Shown here: positions 9,701 through 16,865 of the stretch, piece after piece
Layout: each line of letters opens with the position of its first letter
How positions within the stretch are numbered: the stretch's first letter is position 1
Assembly (NCBI RefSeq): GCF_014650675.1
Contig: NZ_BMVK01000003.1
Coordinates: 620,001-684,000 of the forward strand
From: Streptomyces anulatus
Lineage (GTDB): Bacteria > Actinomycetota > Actinomycetes > Streptomycetales > Streptomycetaceae
Direction of reading: 5' to 3'
DNA length: 64,000 nucleotides
Translations under genes and position numbers: made by a program
The notes under the pieces: model-generated
Databases searched by the model: none
Told to the model about the DNA's origin: nothing
What the model saw: the letters and a program-made list of their open reading frames with translations, nothing else

Positions 9701-10307
9701 CTACGCCTACGGCCGCGAGCTCGACGGCCGCCCGGCGCGCGAGGAGATGGAGAGCGCCTACAAGCGCATCGAGGTCGCCGCGAAGAACACCGACACCCGC
9801 GAGCACGACATCGCGGACTCCGACGACTACTTCCAGTACCACGGCGGCATGGTGGCCACCGTGCGCGCCCTCAAGGGAAAGGCCCCGGAGGCGTACATCG
9901 GGGACTCCACCCGTCCCGAGACCGTCCGCACGCGGACGCTGGTCGAGGAGACGTCCCGCGTCTTCCGGGCCCGGGTCGTCAACCCCAAGTGGATCGAGGC
10001 GATGCGCCGCCACGGCTACAAGGGCGCGTTCGAGCTGGCGGCCACCGTCGACTACCTCTTCGGGTACGACGCCACGACCGGCGTCGTCGCCGACTGGATG
10101 TACGACAAGCTCACCGAGACGTACGTCCTGGACCCGGAGAACCGGCAGTTCCTCCAGGAGGCCAACCCCTGGGCCCTGCACGGCATCGCGGAACGCCTCC
10201 TGGAGGCCGAGTCGCGCGGCATGTGGGCCAAGCCCGACCCGGCAGTGCTGGACGCGCTGCGCCAGGTGTACCTGGAGACGGAAGGGAACCTGGAGGGCGA
10301 GGACTGA
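6702..10307 (+). CDS. cobN: Cobaltochelatase subunit CobN
   Basis: This 1201-aa large subunit is the ATP-dependent cobaltochelatase that, with CobS/CobT or ChlI/ChlD-type partners, inserts cobalt into hydrogenobyrinate a,c-diamide. Length is normal for CobN/BchH proteins. Family landmarks include YYRAHHMSGNTAFIDAL (about 165), IHLGKHGNLEWLPGKNAG (about 525), the central VNVLPTGRNFYSVDPKAVPS (about 800) and SAMRTAGDDIAEAFALLG (about 860). It starts at ATG 6702, 11 bases after GAGGAAGG, directly downstream of the riboswitch. CobS/CobT-like partners are not in the window. Confidence 0.96.
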   Translation: MILLLSTSDTDLLSARASEGPVSYRYANPSRVSLDGLPDLLDGVDLVVVRLLGGVRAWQEGLDAVLATGRPVVVLTGEQAPDAQLMAASTVPIGIAAEAHAYLAHGGPANLEQLARFLSDTVLLTGHGFEPPAPAPAWGPLEREARAVAEGAPTVAVLYYRAHHMSGNTAFIDALCTAVEDAGARPLPLYVASLRTPEAELIDALRAADAIVTTVLAAGGTKPAEASAGGDDESWDAGALTGLDVPILQALCLTSPRSAWEENDEGVSPLDAATQIAVPEFDGRLITVPFSFKEIDEDGLPAYVADAERAARVAGIAVRHAKLRNIPNAEKRIALVLSAYPTKHSRIGNAVGLDTPASAVALLRRLRAEGYDFGPEEDIPGLVSGDGDELIYALIEAGGHDQEWLTEEQLARNPVRIPAADYRRWFATLPEELRGAVEEHWGPAPGEMFVDRSANPEGDIVLAALRRGNLLILIQPPRGFGENPIAIYHDPDLPPSHHYLAAYRWIAASADDNGFGADAMIHLGKHGNLEWLPGKNAGLSAACGPDAALGDLPLVYPFLVNDPGEGTQAKRRVHATLIDHLVPPMARADSYGDIARLEQLLDEHAQIAAMDPAKLPAIRAQIWTLIQAAKLDHDLGLEDRPEDEGFDDFIMHLDGWLCEIKDVQIRDGLHVLGNPPAGNDRVNLVLAVLRARQIWGGTASLPGLREALGLDESAATRTAADTIEEQARALVQAMDDADWDPAAVAGVAAGLPDAVADILTFAATEVVPRMAATTDELTHAVHALNGGFVPAGPSGSPLRGLVNVLPTGRNFYSVDPKAVPSKLAWETGQALADSLLTRYRTDNGDWPTSVGLSLWGTSAMRTAGDDIAEAFALLGIRPVWDDASRRVTGLEPIPYEELGRPRIDVTLRISGFFRDAFPHTVGLLDDAVRLAASLDEPAEQNYVRAHTQADLAEHGDERRATTRIFGSRPGTYGAGLLQLIDSRDWRTDADLAEVYTVWGGYAYGRELDGRPAREEMESAYKRIEVAAKNTDTREHDIADSDDYFQYHGGMVATVRALKGKAPEAYIGDSTRPETVRTRTLVEETSRVFRARVVNPKWIEAMRRHGYKGAFELAATVDYLFGYDATTGVVADWMYDKLTETYVLDPENRQFLQEANPWALHGIAERLLEAESRGMWAKPDPAVLDALRQVYLETEGNLEGED

Positions 10308-10370
10308 CCTCGTCGTATTTCTTCCGCCTGCCCCTGCCCCGTAGCGCCCCCGACCGGCACAATCACGGTC

Positions 10371-11534
10371 ATGGGGACAACGGGGCAGGGGCAGGCCGGG
10401 CAGGACGCCGCTGAAGTCAACGGGCAGGCTGTGCGCGGGCGTTCGGTGGTGGGCGGGATCCTCGCCGGGCTGCGCCTGACGGTCACCTCGGGAGTGACCG
10501 GGGCGGCGGTCGCGGCCGTCGTGGTCGGCGTGATCCTGGAGCGGGTCCCGGTCTTCCTCTCCGGCGGCGGGGTCCTGATCCTTCTCATCCTGGTCGGCTT
10601 CGTCGCCGGGCGACGGTCCCCGGGGCCCGGCGATCCGCCGGTCACCCGGACCGCCCTCGCCCGGATCGAGGACCTGCGGGCGACGAGCGGCGAATCGGCC
10701 GACGTACCGGTGGACTTCCGGCTGACCGTGGCGCCGGACGACCGGCCGGCGTACCGCGTGAACATCAACGAGCACATCAACCTGGTCGACATCCCTGTCT
10801 ACCGGCCGCGCGGCATCGCCGTCGTGGAGTACCGCCCGGACGAGCCCTGGGAGGTGCGGATCGTCACCCGCCCGACCCCGGAGTGGAGCCGCCGGGCCGA
10901 GGAGGCGGAGATCGACTCCGCGCCCGGGTCCACGCTGGTGGAGAAGCCGGGGATGAGCGAGGGCTCCTGGTGCATGCTGGTGCTCTTCACGTTCCTGGCG
11001 GGCGCGGCGCTGGTGGTGCTCCTCTTCCGCGGCGAACTGTTCACGTCCGGGGACGACGAGGCGTCCTCGTCGAAGCGGCCCTCGGCCACCTCGTCCGCCT
11101 CCTCCTCCCGGACGTTCACCACGTCCACCACGGTCTCCGGGCCCTCCTCCTCGCTGCTGGTCCTCGGCCGGATGCGGCAGACGGCCGCGGAACTGGAGGC
11201 CAGGGTGGGCACCGCGGACGTCACCGCGATCGTCATCGAGGAACGCCGCATGGAGATCCGCGGCGACTCCGCCCGCCCGCCCGGGGAGACGGTGCACATC
11301 CAGATGCTCCCGTACGAACTGTTCCCCGCGCTGGTCCACGAGGCCCGCACGACCCTGGGCGTACGCGACCCGAAGAGCTGGCGCATCGACGTGACGCCGG
11401 ACGCGGGCACGGGAGCGGGCCCCCGGGTCCGGGTCACGGTGACCGGCAAGGAGGGCACCGCCCGCCTGGACGCGGACGCGACGGCCCGGATCCTGGACCG
11501 GCGGCCGGTGGGGGAGACGGCGGAAGGCCGCTGA
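10371..11534 (+). CDS. Membrane protein of unknown function
   Basis: A 387-aa protein not recognised as a named family. Two adjoining hydrophobic helices lie near residues 40-85 and one more near 200-220. A Ser/Thr-rich linker (about 235-265) separates the last helix from a soluble C-terminal domain of about 110 residues. The N-terminal part between helices contains a beta-rich segment (VPVDFRLTVAPDD...YRVNINEHINLVDIPVYRP). No ribosome site is evident: a CACAAT box lies only 7 bases before ATG, so the transcript may be leaderless. It starts 63 bp after cobN and may be partly co-transcribed with it. Confidence 0.75.
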   Translation: MGTTGQGQAGQDAAEVNGQAVRGRSVVGGILAGLRLTVTSGVTGAAVAAVVVGVILERVPVFLSGGGVLILLILVGFVAGRRSPGPGDPPVTRTALARIEDLRATSGESADVPVDFRLTVAPDDRPAYRVNINEHINLVDIPVYRPRGIAVVEYRPDEPWEVRIVTRPTPEWSRRAEEAEIDSAPGSTLVEKPGMSEGSWCMLVLFTFLAGAALVVLLFRGELFTSGDDEASSSKRPSATSSASSSRTFTTSTTVSGPSSSLLVLGRMRQTAAELEARVGTADVTAIVIEERRMEIRGDSARPPGETVHIQMLPYELFPALVHEARTTLGVRDPKSWRIDVTPDAGTGAGPRVRVTVTGKEGTARLDADATARILDRRPVGETAEGR

Positions 11535-11631
11535 CGCGGGGGCGGGATCGCCCGGGTCCGGGCCCGCCACCCGGTGGTACGCGCCGGGAAAACGGCTGGC
11601 TCGCTCCGCCGTCACCCCGCAGAGTGACCGT

Positions 11632-12744
11632 ATGACGCCGCACGATCCCGTGTTCCTGCCCGGACTCGACCTGTCCCGGATCCTCTACGAGGAGGCCGTG
11701 CGGCCCGTGCTCGACGCGGAGTACCCCGGACTGCGGTACGCCGCCGCCCGGATCGGCTCCGGCTCCGAGGTGCTCGGCTTCGACACCGCACGGTCGGCGG
11801 ACCACGAATGGGGCCCGCGTCTGGATCTGTTCCTGGAGCCGGCCGACGCCGCCGCGCACGGGGAGCGGCTGCACCGCCTGCTCGCCGAGCGGCTGCCCAA
11901 GCAGGTGCGCGGCTGGCCGACGCACTTCCGGCACGCCGACCCGGCCGACCCGGTCGGGCACATGGAGCCGACGGACGGCCCGGTCCACCACCGCGTCCTC
12001 GTCGCCGACGTCGGCGGGTGGCTGCACGATCGGCTCGGCCTCCGCCCCGGCCCCGGCGGGGAGCCTCCGGTGCCGACGGTCCGCGACTGGCTGGCCATGC
12101 CGCAGCAGACGCTGGCGGAGACCACGGGCGGCGCGGTGTTCCACGACGGCGTCGGCACGCTGACCCGGGCGCGCCAGGAGCTGCACTGGTACCCGGACGA
12201 GGTGTGGCGCTATCTGCTGGCCTGCCAGTGGCAGCGGATCTCCCAGGAGGAGGCGTTCATCGGCCGCTGCGCCGAGGTGGGGGACGAGCTGGGGTCCGCC
12301 GTGGTCGCGGGGCGGCTCGTGCGCGACCTGATGCGCCTGTGCCTGCTCCTCGCGCGGGAGTACGCCCCGTACGGCAAGTGGCTGGGGAGCGCCTTCGCCC
12401 GGCTGCCCGGGGCCGACGAACTGCTGCCCGTCCTGCGGGGGGCCGTCACGGCCGTGGACCACCCGGCGCGCGAACGGCACCTCTGCGACGCGTACGAGGC
12501 CGTGGCCGCGCTGCAGAACCGCTCGGGCCTCACGGAGGCCGTGGACCCCGGGCGGCGGCCGTACCACAGCCGCCCGTTCCAGGTGCTGCACGCCGAGCGC
12601 TTCGCCCAGGCCCTGGCCCGGAGCATCACCGACCCGGAACTGCGGGCCCTGCCGCTGACCGGGAGCGTGGACCAGTGGGCGGACAGCACGGACTTCCTCG
12701 GGCGGCAGGGAGCCGTGCGGGCCGCGGTCGACGCGCTCGGCTGA
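11632..12744 (+). CDS. DUF4037 domain protein (nucleotidyltransferase-like)
   Basis: This 370-aa soluble protein shows the DUF4037 pattern: a GSGSEVLGFDTARSADHEWG stretch (residues about 42-61) with the Gly-Ser and Asp-x-Glu/Asp residues of a polymerase-beta-type nucleotidyltransferase core. An alpha-helical C-terminal half follows, containing ELHWYPDEVWRYLLACQWQRI. Members are predicted antibiotic-resistance-like or regulatory nucleotidyltransferases, with the substrate unknown. A second acidic residue pair (PRLDLFL, near 63-69) supports an intact active site. It is 97 bp from the preceding membrane protein and convergent with the large minus-strand cluster. Confidence 0.8.
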   Translation: MTPHDPVFLPGLDLSRILYEEAVRPVLDAEYPGLRYAAARIGSGSEVLGFDTARSADHEWGPRLDLFLEPADAAAHGERLHRLLAERLPKQVRGWPTHFRHADPADPVGHMEPTDGPVHHRVLVADVGGWLHDRLGLRPGPGGEPPVPTVRDWLAMPQQTLAETTGGAVFHDGVGTLTRARQELHWYPDEVWRYLLACQWQRISQEEAFIGRCAEVGDELGSAVVAGRLVRDLMRLCLLLAREYAPYGKWLGSAFARLPGADELLPVLRGAVTAVDHPARERHLCDAYEAVAALQNRSGLTEAVDPGRRPYHSRPFQVLHAERFAQALARSITDPELRALPLTGSVDQWADSTDFLGRQGAVRAAVDALG

Positions 12745-12774
12745 CGGCCTCGCGGCACGGACGTCCGCCGTCGG

Positions 12775-14814
12775 TCACCTGGCGACGAGGACGACGAGAC
12801 CGATGACCACTGCGACGACGAGTACGCCGATCATCGGCGCGAACCAGGGCCCGTACAGGAAGTCGGAGAAGCCGGACGTCAGGCTCGGCTTCTCCTGCTC
12901 CGGGCCCGTCGGTGCGGGCGACGGATGCGCGGAGGGCTTCGGCGCCGGTGCGGTCCGGGGCGGTGGGGCGGTGGCGGCCGGGGTGTACGAGGCAGGGAGA
13001 GGCACCGGCGGCTTAGCGGGAGCGGAAGTAGGAGCAGGGGCAGGAGCGAGGGCAGGGGCAGGGACGGCTACGGGTGGCACGTGTGCCGGTGCCTGCGCCG
13101 GTGCGGGCCCGGGCGCGGTCACGGCCACCGGGTGGGCGAGGAGGTCCGCCACGACCTGCTGCCACAGCTGCGGGGGCAGGTCGGGAGCCCGGCCGCCCTG
13201 GGGCGCGACCAGGATGCTCCGCAGCCACTCCATGCCGGTCCCGCGACCGTCCTTGAGGACGATGTTGAACAGCGGCCGGAGATCGGGGGCCCGGTGGGGG
13301 TCCCGTACGAGCGGGGCGACGGCCCAGGAGAAGAGCTCCGCCGCACGCTTCCGCATCTCCGGGGCGGACGGGCTGTCCGCCTCGGGCCGGCCGGGTCTGA
13401 AGTACAGGTTGTGCCGCAGCACTTCGGTGCACAGCGCGTGCGCGGTCGCTTCGTCCCGGGACCGCCGCCGCTCGGGGCGGGCCAGTTCGTCCAGGACGAG
13501 ATCGCGGGAGGCCCACGGCAGCCCGTCGGCGCACAGGAGGGTCAGCAGCGGATCGTCCCGGAGGTCCCGGAGGCGGGCGGCCAGCCGTGCGGACTGGGCG
13601 GCGTCGACGCGCTGGTGGACCAGCAACTCCTCCTGCAGGCGGCGGCGTTCCTGGTCGTGGCGTGCCTGGCTGTCCTGGCGTGCGTACCGGTCCTCCTGGC
13701 GGGGCTCGGTCGCGTACCTGTCGTTCTCCCGGTCCTGGCGTGCGTACCGGTCCTCCTGGCGGGGCTCGGTCGCGTACCTGTCGTTCTCCCGGACTTCCCG
13801 TGCGTACCGGTCCCCCTGCCGGGATTCGGTCGCGTACCGGTCCTCCTCCCGGGCCGGTGCGGGGGCCGGGGCGTGCCGGGCGGTCAGCATGCGGCGCAGG
13901 GCCTCGCGCCGTTCCTGCCGGGGCAGGCGGGCCCCGGAGAGGAGTTCACCGGTCAGATGGGGCACGCCCGGAGCCGCGCCGGGGCGGTCGAGCACGTATT
14001 CGACCATCTCCTTCGCCGCGGCCGTCTCGATGTCCTTCTCGGCAGGGGGCCGCAGCCGGATGCGGGCCAGCGACCGGGCGCCCGCCGCCTGGGACGACCA
14101 CTCGGGCACACAGGTCAGGCGCAACGGGTGGGTGTCCACCGTGTCGTACGTGGCGTAGCTCCACTCCGTGCCGAACCAGTCGCCGAACACTGACAGCAGC
14201 CCCAGGTACAGCAGAGGGGCGGCGTTCCAGCGCGGCCAGCCGGGCAGATCGTGCTTCTCGGCGAGGAGCGAGAGCCGCCGGGAGGGGTCGCGCAGCCACT
14301 CGGCGGTCACCACCGTCAGCGGCTCCTTCACCACGGGGAGTTCGTCGAACATCTTGCGCAGTCGCTTGGCCGCCGTCGCCCGCAGCCGGGCCCCGTCCAG
14401 CGTCGGCAGGCCCCCGGCGGCGGTCTCGGCGACGGCAAGGTCGCTCCAGGCGTTGCCGACCAGAGCCAGGCAGTGCAGCGGCGTCAGGGTGTCCGCGTCG
14501 CCGAACACCGCGTGGCAGGCCGTGCTGGGACGGCCGCCCCGGTCCAGGGTGGGCCACCGCTGGAGGAGCACGGTCCCGACGGCCCGGGAGGAGACCCGGA
14601 CGCTGCTCGCGCGGGGAGCCGGACCGGGGCCCGGCACCCAGAGCAGCGGGCCCAGTTCGCGGCGGAGGGACTCCGCGCGCTCGGCGGAGCAGGAGTGCGC
14701 CACCGCCGCCATCCCCGTACTGGAGCGGCCCTGGTTCCCGTCCCAGCGGAAGACCACCTGGTCGAGCCGGCCGCCCGGGCCGCTCTCCTCGCGTCGATCG
14801 AGGGCGTCGTTCAC
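12775..14814 (-). CDS. GTPase-associated protein 1 (GAP1)-like, C-terminal membrane anchor
   Basis: A 679-aa protein and the last gene of the minus-strand cluster. The N-terminal 300 residues begin VVFRWDGNQGRSSTGM, as in proteins annotated GTPase-associated protein 1, which by name partner TRAFAC-type GTPases. A hydrophilic segment (about residues 320-385) has repeats of the type xxDRYAyE/R; a helical domain (about 390-560), a Pro/Ala-rich linker and one C-terminal transmembrane helix follow (last 25 residues). It should therefore sit on the inner face of the membrane. GTG 14814 overlaps the stop of the GTPase gene (GTGA), indicating translational coupling. The family call rests on the N-terminal motif and the context; the biochemical role is unknown. 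Confidence 0.75.
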   Translation of the reverse strand: MNDALDRREESGPGGRLDQVVFRWDGNQGRSSTGMAAVAHSCSAERAESLRRELGPLLWVPGPGPAPRASSVRVSSRAVGTVLLQRWPTLDRGGRPSTACHAVFGDADTLTPLHCLALVGNAWSDLAVAETAAGGLPTLDGARLRATAAKRLRKMFDELPVVKEPLTVVTAEWLRDPSRRLSLLAEKHDLPGWPRWNAAPLLYLGLLSVFGDWFGTEWSYATYDTVDTHPLRLTCVPEWSSQAAGARSLARIRLRPPAEKDIETAAAKEMVEYVLDRPGAAPGVPHLTGELLSGARLPRQERREALRRMLTARHAPAPAPAREEDRYATESRQGDRYAREVRENDRYATEPRQEDRYARQDRENDRYATEPRQEDRYARQDSQARHDQERRRLQEELLVHQRVDAAQSARLAARLRDLRDDPLLTLLCADGLPWASRDLVLDELARPERRRSRDEATAHALCTEVLRHNLYFRPGRPEADSPSAPEMRKRAAELFSWAVAPLVRDPHRAPDLRPLFNIVLKDGRGTGMEWLRSILVAPQGGRAPDLPPQLWQQVVADLLAHPVAVTAPGPAPAQAPAHVPPVAVPAPALAPAPAPTSAPAKPPVPLPASYTPAATAPPPRTAPAPKPSAHPSPAPTGPEQEKPSLTSGFSDFLYGPWFAPMIGVLVVAVVIGLVVLVAR
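13681..13850. repeat. 60-bp tandem repeat inside the GAP1-like gene
   Basis: Three consecutive units start at 13681, 13741 and 13801, each beginning TGCGTACCGGTCC. The first two are identical over about 52 bases; the third is diverged and partial. Each unit contains two related halves with CGCGTAC. On the minus strand the repeats encode charged 20-residue units with DRYA(T/R) cores. The near identity suggests recent slippage or recombination and probable length variation between strains. Confidence 0.9.
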
Positions 14815-16865
14815 CGCGTTTCCCTTCCCACGCCGAATGATGCGGCGCCCCCGGGCGCCTCGATGATCCCGTGCATCGCCAGCAGCGACACCAGGGGTTC
14901 CAGCACCCGGCGCGGCCCCGTGCCCGCCGGGTAGCGGCCCTGGCTCTCCTGGCCCCCGGTCGCGGACGCGATGTGCAGGGTGCAGCGGCGGAACGCGTCG
15001 AAGGGCCGCAGCCAGGCCTGCCCGGCGTGCTGCCGCAGCAGCGCGTAGACGTCGCCGCTCTCCTCCCGGAACTGGTCCGGGCCGATCGCGGAGGGCGGCC
15101 CCTCGCCCAGCCAGCGGTCGACCGGCGGCTGGAACCGGAGCAGGTCGGACTTGCCGAGCACCATCGCCGCCGGGGTCTCCAGGTAGGGGCCCTTGCGCGG
15201 CAGCCGGTCGAGGACGGTGCCGAACGCCGCGTCGCCGTCCCGGTCCACCTCGGTGCCCCAGCGCTCGCGTACCTCGTCGAGCTGGGGCAGCGGCAGCGCG
15301 AGCGCCGGGTCGACGACGAAGACCAGGGCGTCGATGCCGAGCAGGAAGCGCAGCGCCCCGTCCGTGCGGACGAGGTCCTCGCCGCCGAGGTCGAAGAAGG
15401 CGACCGGGCGCACCCGCCCGCGCGCGTCGGTGAGCAGCAGCGACTCGACGAACCGCGCGAAGCCGTCCAGGCCGACCCCGCTCGTGTGGTCGAGCACCTT
15501 GCCGCTGCGCAGCGGCTGCACCCGCTCCCGGACGAAGCGGGCGTGCTGCTCCGGGTTGACGGACTGCCAGCCCACCCCGTACCGCTCCAGGCCGCCGTCG
15601 GTGATCTCGGCGATCATCTGGGTCAGCAGATGGCTCTTCCCGGTGCTGGACTGGCCGATCATGGCGATCGTCAGCGGGCGGCCGTGGGTGAGGTAGGGCA
15701 CCGGGATGTGGTGCTCGGGGAAGTCCGGGTCGGCCGTGCACTGCTGGACCGCGCCCCGCATGACGTCCTCGCGCCGCACCGGGTTGCCGATACGGGAGAG
15801 GTCCAGGGCCCGGTACTGCATGTGGTCGTCCGTCACGAACAGCTTGTTCAGGTCGAGTTGGATGCCTTCCAGGCAGTACGGGCAGAGCACCTCCCCGGGG
15901 GCCCGGTCCTCGGGCGTCCCGTCCGCCGCGTCGTCGGCGGGAGCGGGCGTCCGCCGCTTGGCCTCCAGCGCGCGCTCGAACGCCTCCTGGTGCGGGCGGG
16001 AGCCGTCCGCCGCGCTCGCGAGCCCCGGCCGCCGCGCCTCCTCGGGGGCCAGCAGCTCCAACAGCGCCCCGGGAGTGGGGCGTCCGGCCGCCGTCGGGGC
16101 GAACGCGCGGGGCAGCGTCCCGGCGAGCACCCGGTGCCGGTCGAGGTCGGCGGGGGCCCGGTCGGCGGGGCCGGGCCGGCCGGTCACGAGCTGGTAGAGC
16201 ACCTGGGCGGCGCTCCACACCGCGTCCCGGGGGTCGACGTGGCCCTCGCCCCGGTGCTGTTCGGGCGAGGCGAACGGGGCCCGGCCCCACGGTGTCCGGG
16301 GCCGTCCGGCGCGGGTGACGCCCTCAAGTCCCCAGAACTGCACCGACGTACCGTCCCAGAACACGGTCGTGGGGGAGATCCCGCGCGCCACGAGACCCTG
16401 GCCGTCCAGCAGGCACAGCGCCAGCGTCAGGTCCCGGGCGAACACCCGCTGGTCGGACGCGGACATCACATGGGTGCGTCCGACGGGGGCGCCGCGCGGG
16501 GCGGCGTACAGCAGGAAGGGCTCGGCGGTGTCCAGCTCGTAGCCGATGACGGTGGGGAACAGATACGCGTACGGGGTGTTCTCCAGGGTCCGGTCGAGGC
16601 GCAGGGCGGTGCCCGCCTCGGTGTCCAGCAGGGTGCGGGCCGCCGGGTTGGCGGCGTCGGCCGCCGACAGGAACACCTGGACGCACTGCTGTCCCCGGTC
16701 GTCGAGCAGCCCGTTGCGGATGCGCTGGGGCAGCGCCGGGTCCCGCCGCGAGGCCGGGCCGAAGCGGGCCGGGGCGGTACGTCGCCGCCCGGTGGGGTCG
16801 GTGAAGACGAGATGGGGGCGCGGGGTCCCCGGTGGCTCGGGCCGGCCCAGCGGGGTGGTGGTCAC
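14811..16865 (-). CDS. Degenerate kinase domain fused to TRAFAC-type GTPase
   Basis: A 684-aa protein with two recognisable parts. Residues about 80-300 resemble the C-lobe of a Ser/Thr kinase: the GLVARGISPTTVFWDG loop stands where HRDLKPxN would be, and FASPEQ and DAVWSAAQVLYQLVTGR match the APE and F-helix regions. The catalytic Asp and Lys are missing, so it is probably a pseudokinase. A CPYC knuckle (328-331) leads to the GTPase: Walker A GQSSTGKS (404-411), DLGGED (492-497, the DxxG position) and GKSD (571-574, the NKxD position). It is coupled by GTGA overlaps to both neighbours. The start at GTG 16865 is chosen for that overlap; GTG 16868 is equally possible. Confidence 0.82.
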   Translation of the reverse strand: MTTTPLGRPEPPGTPRPHLVFTDPTGRRRTAPARFGPASRRDPALPQRIRNGLLDDRGQQCVQVFLSAADAANPAARTLLDTEAGTALRLDRTLENTPYAYLFPTVIGYELDTAEPFLLYAAPRGAPVGRTHVMSASDQRVFARDLTLALCLLDGQGLVARGISPTTVFWDGTSVQFWGLEGVTRAGRPRTPWGRAPFASPEQHRGEGHVDPRDAVWSAAQVLYQLVTGRPGPADRAPADLDRHRVLAGTLPRAFAPTAAGRPTPGALLELLAPEEARRPGLASAADGSRPHQEAFERALEAKRRTPAPADDAADGTPEDRAPGEVLCPYCLEGIQLDLNKLFVTDDHMQYRALDLSRIGNPVRREDVMRGAVQQCTADPDFPEHHIPVPYLTHGRPLTIAMIGQSSTGKSHLLTQMIAEITDGGLERYGVGWQSVNPEQHARFVRERVQPLRSGKVLDHTSGVGLDGFARFVESLLLTDARGRVRPVAFFDLGGEDLVRTDGALRFLLGIDALVFVVDPALALPLPQLDEVRERWGTEVDRDGDAAFGTVLDRLPRKGPYLETPAAMVLGKSDLLRFQPPVDRWLGEGPPSAIGPDQFREESGDVYALLRQHAGQAWLRPFDAFRRCTLHIASATGGQESQGRYPAGTGPRRVLEPLVSLLAMHGIIEAPGGAASFGVGRETR

